From positions 1-7,553 of the forward strand of contig CALZFJ010000093.1 in the NCBI GenBank assembly GCA_945645715.1: DNA of 7,553 nucleotides, given 5' to 3'. The translations under genes and the position numbers were made by a program. The stretch comes from an uncultured Prevotellaceae bacterium. GTDB lineage: Bacteria; Bacteroidota; Bacteroidia; Bacteroidales; Muribaculaceae. Positions within the stretch are counted from its first letter, which is position 1. Every line of letters begins with the position of its first letter. Below the pieces are notes generated by a model. The model was not told where the DNA came from. It did not search any database and saw nothing but the letters and a program-made list of their open reading frames with translations. Below are positions 1 to 6,169 of the stretch, piece by piece.

Positions 1-1383
1 GTTGTAATACTCGTTGAGGAGATTTGCGTAGTCGGCGTGCTTTGAAGGAAGCATGTCCTTTTCATGCTCAAGCAGAGCCTCGCGCTCCATATCAGCCGTA
101 ACTTTAGCCACATATTCAGCCGGAGTTTGACTCTTGAGTTTCATTTTTGGGTTAAGTCGTGCTGCCACGTCGCTTGCCATAACTTTAGCCTTGGCATAGC
201 TGAATGCGACGCAATTGAATGATTTCATCTTTTCTACAGTTGTTGAATCAAAAGCGTCCTTTGTTTCAGCCTCTAACCAAGCAAGGAATTTAGGATTCTC
301 CTTCAGCTTGTATTCCTTCTTGAGATTTTCCACTTTAGCATCGCGAGCCTGATTGTTGCGCTCGTCGGCTGCAATTGTTTCAAGCAATCCGGCTTTACAC
401 TCATCAAACGACTTTACACCGCGGCTGTCGAGTTTCTTGATGATGTGCCAGCCAAATTGAGTGGCTATAGGCTTTGATATTTCACCATTGGCAAGAGCGA
501 ACGATGTAGCCTCAAATTCAGGGACCATCATGCCCGAACCGAACCAATTCAGGTGTCCTCCACGTCGTGCCGAGCCATCATCAGAGTGCTTTGTAGCAAG
601 CTCTTCAAAATTAGCTCCGCTCATCAGCTCTTTATACAAGCTATCAATTTGCTGGTGTAACGCCTCCTTGATTGAGTCGTTTGCTCCACGTGGAAATAGT
701 TTGAGAATGTGTGCCACAAGCACTTCGCCACGGCTTTCACGCTCAGCAAGGGTCTTTACGATGTGAACTCCAAAGTCGGTAGCAAACGGCTTCGACACCT
801 CACCAATGGGAGTGGTATATGCTACAAGTTCAAATGCATAGGGGAAGCGTCCGGAGGTGATATAACCAAGGTTTCCACGGTTTTTCTTTGCAGAACGGTC
901 GATAGAATATTTCACAGCGAGGTCGCCCATATCCTCACCGTTGAGAATGCAGTTGCGCAGGCTATCGGCTTTCGCATACGATGCACCATCGGGAGTTAAT
1001 GGCAACATGATATGCATAGTTTCAACCTCGCGTAGCTTGCGGTCGTAGGCCTCATGGGCAAAGCGCAGAAGGGTTGCTGAGTCGGTCATATAAGGCTGAG
1101 CCAAATCGTTACGATACTTCGCAAATTCGGCAATAAACGCCTTTGTAGTGTCGATACCTGCAGCTTTAGCATCAGCCACTTTGAGTTTGTAAATCTTGAA
1201 TCGCTCAAGATACTGCTCAAGTGATTCCTTTTCGATTTGCTGCTGGTTGTTTTTGTGATAAAGATACTCAAATTCCGACAACTTGACGTTGTCGCCGTTA
1301 ATCTTCATGAGCACCGGGTCTTTTGCAGCCCATGAGATAAGGGCTGTTGCTGCCATGGCTCCAAGAAACAGTTTTTTTCTCAT
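1..1383 (-). CDS. Secreted peptidyl-prolyl cis-trans isomerase, PpiC/SurA type with two parvulin domains (3' end outside window)
   Basis: The reading frame is open from the ATG at 1381-1383 to the window edge, giving 461 residues without a stop, so the C-terminus is missing. The protein begins with a Sec-type signal peptide: MRKK, then a hydrophobic stretch to about residue 19 (ISWAA), with no lipobox cysteine, so a soluble periplasmic product is expected. Residues 25-115 form a SurA-like N-terminal helical region (FEYLYHKNNQ; YLERFKIYKLKVADA). Two parvulin rotamase domains follow. Domain 1 (about 119-212) runs from the MHIML strand (H124) to FGVHIVK (H207). Domain 2 (about 220-318) runs from VAHILK (H225) to FGWHIIKK (H313). 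Each has the usual NLGY or HLNWFGSG turn and a GEISKP-like segment. Residues 320-461 are a charged helical tail. Family knowledge: such proteins fold or chaperone outer-membrane and periplasmic clients. Family is confident; the client proteins are unknown. Confidence 0.93.
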   Translation of the reverse strand, partial: MRKKLFLGAMAATALISWAAKDPVLMKINGDNVKLSEFEYLYHKNNQQQIEKESLEQYLERFKIYKLKVADAKAAGIDTTKAFIAEFAKYRNDLAQPYMTDSATLLRFAHEAYDRKLREVETMHIMLPLTPDGASYAKADSLRNCILNGEDMGDLAVKYSIDRSAKKNRGNLGYITSGRFPYAFELVAYTTPIGEVSKPFATDFGVHIVKTLAERESRGEVLVAHILKLFPRGANDSIKEALHQQIDSLYKELMSGANFEELATKHSDDGSARRGGHLNWFGSGMMVPEFEATSFALANGEISKPIATQFGWHIIKKLDSRGVKSFDECKAGLLETIAADERNNQARDAKVENLKKEYKLKENPKFLAWLEAETKDAFDSTTVEKMKSFNCVAFSYAKAKVMASDVAARLNPKMKLKSQTPAEYVAKVTADMEREALLEHEKDMLPSKHADYANLLNEYYN

Positions 1384-1552
1384 CTTTTTATCTATTTTAT
1401 TTACATTTATTCTTTAATATGTATATTACATCACCTTTTATAACGTCGTTTTCTTGAAAAAATTATATTTTGGATAGAATTTAATCGAGATTTTATTATG
1501 CATGGATTTTTTCTGGCTTATTGAATAAAGGGATTTCTGATAGTAGTTTCAC

Positions 1553-1560
1553 CAAAAGTA
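1553..1560 (-). promoter_or_regulatory. Candidate -7 element (TACTTTTG) for the isomerase gene
   Basis: Read on the minus strand, these bases are TACTTTTG, an exact match to the Bacteroidota -7 consensus TAnnTTTG. The position about 20 bases upstream has no TTTG, so only half of the promoter is supported. Transcription from here would give a leader of roughly 160 bases. No better match lies closer to the start codon. Confidence 0.4.
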
Positions 1561-1618
1561 TTGGATAGATTTGGCGGCATCTCAGCAGAGTGCTCAAAAA
1601 TAAATTTTTGGCTTGTTG

Positions 1619-1650
1619 TTTTCTATTTGCACAAATATTCATTACTTTTG
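1619..1650 (+). promoter_or_regulatory. Promoter of the SDF symporter gene
   Basis: The -7 element TACTTTTG (1643-1650) matches the Bacteroidota consensus TAnnTTTG exactly. Twenty bases upstream lies TTTT (1619-1622), a three-of-four match to the -33 TTTG. Transcription would begin near 1657, about 50 bases before the ATG at 1709. The -7 element lies inside a palindrome (1638-1657), so a bound regulator could block or modulate it. Confidence 0.6.
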
Positions 1651-1657
1651 TAATGAA
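1638..1657. repeat. Inverted repeat overlapping the symporter -7 element (possible operator)
   Basis: The arms TTCATTAC (1638-1645) and GTAATGAA (1650-1657) are perfect 8-base inverted repeats around TTTT. The -7 element occupies 1643-1650, so a dimeric repressor bound here would cover it. Alternatively this is a chance palindrome in AT-rich DNA. The operator role is inference. Confidence 0.5.
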
Positions 1658-1659
1658 AA

Positions 1660-1681
1660 AATATCACATAGGCGTGATATT
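1660..1681. repeat. Second inverted repeat in the symporter leader (possible operator or leader hairpin)
   Basis: The arms AATATCAC (1660-1667) and GTGATATT (1674-1681) pair perfectly around ATAGGC. It starts two bases after the first palindrome, with a similar span (22 against 20 bases), just downstream of the predicted transcription start. A further overlapping pairing exists: TCACATA (1665-1671) with TATGTGA (1681-1687). It could be a second operator half-site pair or a hairpin at the 5' end of the transcript. Confidence 0.5.
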
Positions 1682-1708
1682 ATGTGAGAATACTTATACA
1701 ATATAAAT

Positions 1709-2884
1709 ATGAGAGAAAAGAAACTGAAATTTGGATTATTGCCAAGAATTATAATTGCCATTATTCTTGGCATTGTTGCCGGATATGTGTTCCCCGATTG
1801 GCTTGGAAGGATTTTTGTCACATTTAATGCCACTTTTAGTCAATTTCTGTCGTTTTGTATACCATTGATTATAATAGGATTTGTAACAATGGCTATTGGC
1901 GAAATAGGCTCAAAGTCGGGAAAGATGCTCCTGTTCACTGCCGTGCTTGCTTATGTTGCCACTTTTCTTTCGGCATCACTCTCATATTTCACAGGATTGC
2001 TCACATTCCCGTCGTTGCTGTCAGACACAGCAATAAGACAAGCAGCAGTTGCCGACAACTCCCTTGTCCCCTACTTCGTTATCAATATGCCACCTGTGGT
2101 TGATGTGATGTCGGCATTGGTGCTTTCGTTTGTATTAGGTCTTGGTATCTCCTGCCAAAGTGAAGATTCATCGTTGCGCCGAGGTTTCGGTGAGCTCCGT
2201 GAAATTATTGTGAAAGTGATAGGCAGTGTAATCATACCTCTGCTACCCATTTATATTTTTGGCATTTTCATGAATATGACCATTTCCGGTCAAGTGGGGG
2301 CTGTCCTTGCTACGTTCATAAAGATTATTGCAATAATATTCGTGATTCACATCGTGGTGCTTGTGTTACAATTCTCTGTAGCATCTTTCTTTACTACGAC
2401 AAAGAATCCTTTTAAGCTCCTTGGAACCATGCTCCCGGCTTATTTCACAGCACTGGGAACACAATCATCGGCAGCAACTATCCCAGTAACCCTTGCTCAG
2501 ACGATTAAAATGGGTGTTAAGCCCAGTATAGCCGGATTTGTAGTGCCGCTATGTGCAAATATCCACATGTCGGGCAGCGCGTTGAAAATTACAGCCTGCG
2601 CATTGGCATTGATGATGACCCAAGGTATTCCTTATGATACGCCTTTGTTTATGGGATTCATTGCAATGCTTGGCGTTACAATGGTGGCATCACCAGGCGT
2701 CCCTGGAGGCTCTATTATGGCTTCTCTTGGCATACTGTCGAGCATACTCGGCTTTACCGATGCCGACAATGCGTTGATGATTGCTTTATACATTGCAATG
2801 GATAGCTTTGGAACTGCATGCAACGTGACAGGCGATGGTGCACTCAGCCTTATTGTGAACCGTTTTTTTGCATCAAAGGTGTAG
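1709..2884 (+). CDS. Dicarboxylate/amino acid:cation symporter, SDF (GltP/DctA) family, with atypical binding-site residues
   Basis: The 391-residue integral membrane protein belongs to the sodium:dicarboxylate symporter family, slightly shorter than GltPh. Hydrophobic helices lie near residues 10-28, 43-63, 73-98, 131-148, 166-190 and 197-227. The C-terminal transport core follows: HP1 with GTQSSAAT (250-257), TM7 with ANIHMSGS (283-290), HP2 with SPGVPGGS (328-335) and TM8 with MDSFGTACNVTGD (364-376). Aligned by eye to GltPh, Asp394 (amino-group contact) is kept as D365, and Asn401 and Asp405 as N372 and D376. Arg397, which holds acidic side chains, is G368, and the HP1 arginine is Q252. 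TM7 Asn310 and Asp312 become H286 and S288. This argues against aspartate, glutamate or C4-dicarboxylates and suggests a neutral or unusual substrate with altered cation coupling (inference). The ATG follows an AT-rich leader without a Shine-Dalgarno sequence. It is a single-gene unit ended by the terminator at 2900-2934. Confidence 0.93.
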   Translation: MREKKLKFGLLPRIIIAIILGIVAGYVFPDWLGRIFVTFNATFSQFLSFCIPLIIIGFVTMAIGEIGSKSGKMLLFTAVLAYVATFLSASLSYFTGLLTFPSLLSDTAIRQAAVADNSLVPYFVINMPPVVDVMSALVLSFVLGLGISCQSEDSSLRRGFGELREIIVKVIGSVIIPLLPIYIFGIFMNMTISGQVGAVLATFIKIIAIIFVIHIVVLVLQFSVASFFTTTKNPFKLLGTMLPAYFTALGTQSSAATIPVTLAQTIKMGVKPSIAGFVVPLCANIHMSGSALKITACALALMMTQGIPYDTPLFMGFIAMLGVTMVASPGVPGGSIMASLGILSSILGFTDADNALMIALYIAMDSFGTACNVTGDGALSLIVNRFFASKV

Positions 2885-2899
2885 GGCCTTATAAAACAC

Positions 2900-2934
2900 A
2901 AAAATAGCCGGCTGTTGAAAGTCCGGCTATTTTT
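2900..2934. terminator. Bidirectional intrinsic terminator between the symporter gene and guaB
   Basis: The arms AAAAATAGCCGG (2900-2911) and CCGGCTATTTTT (2923-2934) form a perfect 12-base-pair stem with an 11-base loop. The GC-rich top is flanked by an A run on one side and a T run on the other, so it gives a U-tailed hairpin on either strand. It begins 16 bases after the symporter stop and 28 bases beyond the guaB stop, the expected place between convergent genes. Confidence 0.9.
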
Positions 2935-2961
2935 ATATCTGTAATTAGTGGTAAATGGCTG

Positions 2962-4434
2962 TTAACCTCGGCTGTAGTTTGGAGCTTCACTTGTGATAGC
3001 AACATCGTGCGGGTGGCTCTCGGCTACGCCGGCATTTGTGATGCGTGTGAATTGTGCGTGGTGCAGCTTCTCAATGTTTTCGGCGCCACAATATCCCATA
3101 CCTGCGCGGAGTCCGCCAAGCATCTGATAAGCTACCTCATAGAGTGTACCTTTGTAAGGAACGCGGGCTGCAATACCCTCGGGAACGAGCTTGCGGTTGT
3201 CGGTGACGTTGCCCTGGAAGTAACGGTCTTTTGAACCCTTTTCCATAGCTTCAAGCGAACCCATTCCGCGATATGATTTGTATTTACGTCCGTTGAAGAT
3301 GATAGTCTCACCCGGAGACTCCTCTACTCCTGCAAACATTCCGCCAAGCATCACCGAGTAGGCTCCTGCTGCAAGGGCTTTCACTATATCACCTGAATAG
3401 CGTATGCCACCATCGGCAATCAATGGAACACCTGTGCCTTCGAGAGCCTTTGCAACATCATATACTGCCGACAGCTGTGGTACTCCAATTCCGGCAATGA
3501 TGCGGGTGGTGCAGATAGATCCCGGACCGATACCCACTTTCACACCATCTGCTCCATTCTCTACAAGGTACTTTGCAGCTTCGCCCGTGGCGATATTTCC
3601 TACAACTACGTCAATCTGCGGGAAGGCTGCTTTCACTTTGCGAAGCACTTCAACCACGCCCTTGGTGTGGCCGTGTGCTGTGTCGATTACAATAGCATCT
3701 ACTCCGGCTTTAACGAGTGCAGTTGCACGCTCAAGGCTGTCGGTCGTAACGCCGATACCGGCAGCTACACGAAGACGTCCAAGATTGTCCTTGCATGCGT
3801 TAGGCTTGTCCTTTGCCTTGGTGATATCTTTGTATGTTACCAGACCGATGAGTCGTCCGTTAGCGTCAACCACGGGAAGTTTTTCGATTTTGTGGTTTTG
3901 GAGAATTTCTGCTGCTTCTTCGAGGTTGGTCGATTGGCTTGTGGTGATGATATTGTCCTTTGTCATCACTTCATCGATTACACGGTTGAGGTTTTTCTCA
4001 AAGCGAAGGTCACGATTTGTAACAATACCCACGAGTCGCATATCATCGTCAACCACAGGTATTCCACCAATCTTGTATTCCTTCATCATGTTGAGCGCAT
4101 CGATTACGCGAGATCCTTGCTTGATGGTTACGGGGTCGTAAATCATGCCATTTTCAGCGCGCTTCACGGTGTGAACCTGGCGGGCTTGTTCCTCAATGCT
4201 CATGTTTTTGTGGATAACACCAATGCCGCCTTCGCGAGCAATCGCGATTGCAAGCTGAGCCTCGGTTACGGTATCCATTGCTGCCGACACGAGAGGAACG
4301 TTAAGGGTGATGTTACGCGAGAACTTGGTTTTGAGATTCACATTATTCGGCAAGACTTCAGAATATGCCGGAATCAAAAGGACATCATCGAATGTGAGTC
4401 CTTCCATTTTTACTCTATCTGCAATAAATGACAT
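2962..4434 (-). CDS. guaB: Inosine-5'-monophosphate dehydrogenase
   Basis: The 490-residue protein oxidises IMP to XMP with NAD+, the committed step of guanine nucleotide synthesis, in the cytoplasm. Length and layout are standard. The TIM barrel begins with GLTFDDVLL (12-20) and is interrupted by two CBS domains (about 97-205; GGIPVVDD and KLPVVD are their hallmarks). The barrel resumes with D251 and H254 in the DTAHGH segment, and the catalytic loop GIGPGSICTTR (301-311) carries the nucleophile Cys308. Phosphate-binding DGGIR is at 341-345, the IMP-contacting GMGS at 390-393, and the flap Arg-Tyr pair at R404-Y405 (DRYFQG). E419 and VPYKG (425-429) are also present. All key residues are intact, so the enzyme should be active. 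The ATG at 4434 gives the family's usual start just before the conserved barrel motif. A -7 element upstream suggests its own transcript; CBS domains usually bind purine nucleotides and tune activity. Confidence 0.98.
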   Translation of the reverse strand: MSFIADRVKMEGLTFDDVLLIPAYSEVLPNNVNLKTKFSRNITLNVPLVSAAMDTVTEAQLAIAIAREGGIGVIHKNMSIEEQARQVHTVKRAENGMIYDPVTIKQGSRVIDALNMMKEYKIGGIPVVDDDMRLVGIVTNRDLRFEKNLNRVIDEVMTKDNIITTSQSTNLEEAAEILQNHKIEKLPVVDANGRLIGLVTYKDITKAKDKPNACKDNLGRLRVAAGIGVTTDSLERATALVKAGVDAIVIDTAHGHTKGVVEVLRKVKAAFPQIDVVVGNIATGEAAKYLVENGADGVKVGIGPGSICTTRIIAGIGVPQLSAVYDVAKALEGTGVPLIADGGIRYSGDIVKALAAGAYSVMLGGMFAGVEESPGETIIFNGRKYKSYRGMGSLEAMEKGSKDRYFQGNVTDNRKLVPEGIAARVPYKGTLYEVAYQMLGGLRAGMGYCGAENIEKLHHAQFTRITNAGVAESHPHDVAITSEAPNYSRG

Positions 4435-4461
4435 AAATGTAGATTTATTTTTTATTGCCTA

Positions 4462-4469
4462 CAAAAGTA
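4462..4469 (-). promoter_or_regulatory. Candidate -7 element (TACTTTTG) of the guaB promoter
   Basis: On the minus strand these bases read TACTTTTG, an exact Bacteroidota -7 match, 27 bases before the guaB ATG. The expected -33 site (about 4490-4493) reads GGTG, a poor match to TTTG. Transcription would start near 4455 and give a leader of about 20 bases, too short for a riboswitch. Confidence 0.55.
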
Positions 4470-4572
4470 CAAAGAATTTCTGATTTTTTCACCATTTCAA
4501 GTGGCGCTATGACAACTTTTTTTGAGATTTAACATTTCGCAATTAATACATAGCTAAAAATACATGTTTATA

Positions 4573-4591
4573 CCCCATATTTTATACGGGG
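4573..4591 (-). terminator. Weak hairpin at the end of the universal stress protein gene
   Basis: On the minus strand CCCC and GGGG (4588-4591 and 4573-4576) pair, with one mismatch and three further A-T pairs around a short loop. The hairpin overlaps the stop codon (4582-4584). No U-run follows directly; the first T-rich stretch comes about 10 bases later. It may be a weak terminator or mRNA 3' end structure before guaB. Confidence 0.3.
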
Positions 4592-5679
4592 ACAACAAGC
4601 ATAGGTGTATCAGTCAAGAAGAGGATCTTGTGTGCAACGCTTGGATTAAACAAGCGTGCAAAAATGTTTTTCTTCTTGTTTGGGATAAGAATAAGATCCA
4701 CCTGATTTGTCTTGGCATATTTGTCGAATCCGGATACAAAGTCTTTGTCGTCTATGCTTACGCAGTCGAATTGCACTCTATTATAGCGGTTTCGGCAATA
4801 ATTGAGCAGAGCATCAATGGCGACATTATAGTTGTCGGTGTGCTTCTTGTCGATAACAGGGATAATGGTGACTTTTACCGGCGATTCACCGAGAGTACGG
4901 GTAAAGGAATCGAATGAAATCATATCCTGCTGGCGCAGATTGCTGAAGAACACTACATTGCGAACATCTGCGATTGAGTTGAGTGTCATATTTTCAGGCA
5001 CTGCAAGAACCGGGAATTTTCCTGCGTCGAGCACCTCGGCGGTTACACTGCCTATCAGCTCTTTCTTATTCTTTCCGCGTGTCCCCATTACAATCACTTT
5101 AGGTTCAATCTCTTTTGAATAGTTGAGAATTGCATTTTCAGGTATCCCTTCGGTAATTACGGTGGAATATTTCACATCAGCCAATTGACCTGCTGCGATC
5201 TTTTGCTTGATAAGAGCTACAAACTTATCCATTTTGTCATTAGAGACTTTTTCGATTGTAGAGTCGTCGGCAACAAAGTCTGTAGCTTCATATTCATCGC
5301 TGTCGAATGGCATAATGTCGGAGTAAGGAGCATTTAAGTAGGAGTATAGGAGCACTACCTCACCGCGGTTTCGGTAGGCGAAGTCGAAACCCAGAGCGCA
5401 GGCTTTGAGTGAATAATCAGAGAAATCCACAGGTATAAGCACAGTATCGTTGTGGCTGTGCTCGGCATCGGCTGAGTTTGTTGATTCGATAATGCGTAGA
5501 GCCATGGGAAGGTCACGCTCATGTATCCTCACACGTACGCCCGAAGAGATAACGGGCTGTATGAGGTTCACATTGTGGATTACTGTTTCTATACCCTCAC
5601 GTTCAAGTAAGGTTTTCAGAATCACAGCTTTCTCGTAAGTGTGAATTGCAATGGTAATCAACTTATCTCCGCTCGACAT
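4582..5679 (-). CDS. Universal stress protein with an N-terminal DUF2007-like domain and two UspA domains
   Basis: The 365-residue cytoplasmic protein has three parts. Residues 6-66 resemble DUF2007, a small signal-transducing-type fold: ITIAIHTYEKA, then LLEREGIETVIHN, ending in VRVRIHERDLPMALRIIE. The first UspA domain (about 78-228) starts with TVLIPVDFSD, whose D85 is the usual nucleotide-contacting aspartate. It carries a glycine loop MGTRGK...IGS (G199, G202, G210, S211). The canonical ATP loop is G-2x-G-9x-G-S/T; here the second gap is seven residues, two shorter. The second UspA domain (about 237-365) keeps the fold pattern (VRNVVFFSN; DLILIP; PMLVVPV) but has no glycine loop. Known for the family: Usp proteins help survive starvation and other stresses, with or without ATP binding. 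Inference: one domain may bind nucleotide and the other be structural. It lies upstream of guaB on the same strand with a 147-base gap. No clear promoter is visible before its ATG. Its exact role is unknown. Confidence 0.88.
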   Translation of the reverse strand: MSSGDKLITIAIHTYEKAVILKTLLEREGIETVIHNVNLIQPVISSGVRVRIHERDLPMALRIIESTNSADAEHSHNDTVLIPVDFSDYSLKACALGFDFAYRNRGEVVLLYSYLNAPYSDIMPFDSDEYEATDFVADDSTIEKVSNDKMDKFVALIKQKIAAGQLADVKYSTVITEGIPENAILNYSKEIEPKVIVMGTRGKNKKELIGSVTAEVLDAGKFPVLAVPENMTLNSIADVRNVVFFSNLRQQDMISFDSFTRTLGESPVKVTIIPVIDKKHTDNYNVAIDALLNYCRNRYNRVQFDCVSIDDKDFVSGFDKYAKTNQVDLILIPNKKKNIFARLFNPSVAHKILFLTDTPMLVVPV

Positions 5680-5717
5680 AACCTATGTTTTTAATTGCAT
5701 GTATATATCTTTAAAAG

Positions 5718-5759
5718 GATAAGACGGATTGCCATGTTGTTGGTGGCGTCCGTCTTATC
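5718..5759 (-). terminator. Hairpin after the HTH gene, likely terminator
   Basis: The arms GATAAGACGGA (5718-5728) and TCCGTCTTATC (5749-5759) pair perfectly over 11 bases, and inner GCCA/TGGC (5731-5734 with 5744-5747) extends the stem past a small bulge. On the minus strand it begins 37 bases after the HTH gene's stop and is followed by CCTTTT, a short U tract. It probably ends that transcript, or attenuates read-through into the stress protein gene, whose start is 39 bases further on. It could instead be a leader structure of that gene. Confidence 0.6.
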
Positions 5760-5796
5760 TCTCTTTGATTGTCTTCTTTGTTATTGTAACGCAAAA

Positions 5797-6057
5797 TCAG
5801 GCATCTTTGTTCTGTTTTTCAAGAATCTCGATAGCCATGTCGTATATTTGCGTATCATCTAAAATCACGATTCCACCATCTGGTCCCGGCTCAATGTGTA
5901 TGCCACAATTCTTTCCGTACTCATAGTTTGTACCGCCGAAATAATTTCTAACTGTTTGAACTGTGACATTCAACTTGTCGGCAATTAATGCCATTGAGCC
6001 GCTTGGCAAAGAATCCTTGATTCTGCGAAGCTCGTTAAATGTGATTGTTTTAGTCAT
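5797..6057 (-). CDS. Small helix-turn-helix DNA-binding protein, function unassigned
   Basis: The 86-residue protein opens with MTKTITFNELRRIKDSLP. Residues 19-42 look like a helix-turn-helix: SGSMALIADKLNVT is followed by a recognition-helix-like TVQTVRNYFGG. Then comes a conserved-looking glycine- and acid-rich segment, GIHIEPGPDGGIVILDD (52-68), and a short C-terminal helix (IYDMAIEILEKQ). From memory, close relatives of this length are common in Bacteroidales and are annotated only as DNA-binding proteins; their targets are not known to me. The C-terminal part has no familiar ligand-binding fold, so it may mediate dimerisation. The gene has its own promoter (6118-6149) and a hairpin after the stop, so it appears to be its own unit. 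I cannot say what it regulates; the neighbouring stress protein gene or its own promoter are obvious candidates but unproven. Confidence 0.85.
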   Translation of the reverse strand: MTKTITFNELRRIKDSLPSGSMALIADKLNVTVQTVRNYFGGTNYEYGKNCGIHIEPGPDGGIVILDDTQIYDMAIEILEKQNKDA

Positions 6058-6117
6058 GATACTGTAGTTTTTATTTGTTAGTATATATGTTTTTTATTGT
6101 TACTCTGAAATTTTCTA

Positions 6118-6149
6118 TAAAAATAGGAACTAAGTTTGTAATGACCAAA
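6118..6149 (-). promoter_or_regulatory. Promoter of the small HTH gene
   Basis: On the minus strand TTTG (plus-strand positions 6146-6149) is followed after exactly 20 bases by TATTTTTA (6118-6125). The second element matches the -7 consensus TAnnTTTG at all but the last base, and the spacing is typical. The predicted start is near 6111, giving a leader of about 54 bases. Confidence 0.6.
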
Positions 6150-6169
6150 AAAAATGCAAACTTTTTTTT
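6147..6169 (-). terminator. A-T only hairpin at the end of the PAP2 gene
   Basis: An A8 run (6147-6154) and a T8 run (6162-6169) face each other around a seven-base loop and overlap the PAP2 stop codon. On the minus strand the hairpin ends in eight U residues. With no GC pairs it would be a poor terminator, and it overlaps the -33 element of the next gene, so the role is uncertain. Confidence 0.25.

Larger units (their letters stand above)
1384..1708. other. Divergent intergenic region between the isomerase and symporter genes
   Basis: This 325-base AT-rich stretch separates two divergently transcribed genes. I find no credible small gene, tRNA or structured RNA in it. It holds a minus-strand -7 candidate at 1553-1560, a plus-strand promoter at 1619-1650, and two perfect palindromes at 1638-1657 and 1660-1681. 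Bases 1384-1550 show no convincing element beyond AT-rich sequence and would be the isomerase 5' leader if the minus-strand promoter is right. Confidence 0.7.

Noticed and set aside
461..999. Plus-strand frames of about 100 codons opposite the isomerase
   Set aside because: The minus-strand isomerase frame is continuous and has clear parvulin motifs throughout; the plus-strand products have no family resemblance.
1384..1550. Possible small RNA or small ORF in the AT-rich stretch upstream of the isomerase
   Set aside because: No promoter-terminator pair, no convincing stem and no open frame with coding character could be found.
3404..4431. Two long plus-strand open frames (3404-4141 and 3667-4431) opposite guaB
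   Set aside because: They lie wholly antisense to an intact guaB, overlap each other in different frames, and show low-complexity Ser/Thr/Arg-rich or Cys/Val-rich sequence with no recognisable domain. They are shadows of guaB codon bias.
4435..4581. Possible purine riboswitch ahead of guaB
   Set aside because: The predicted leader is only about 20 bases and the upstream region lacks conserved purine-riboswitch junction sequences or paired stems.
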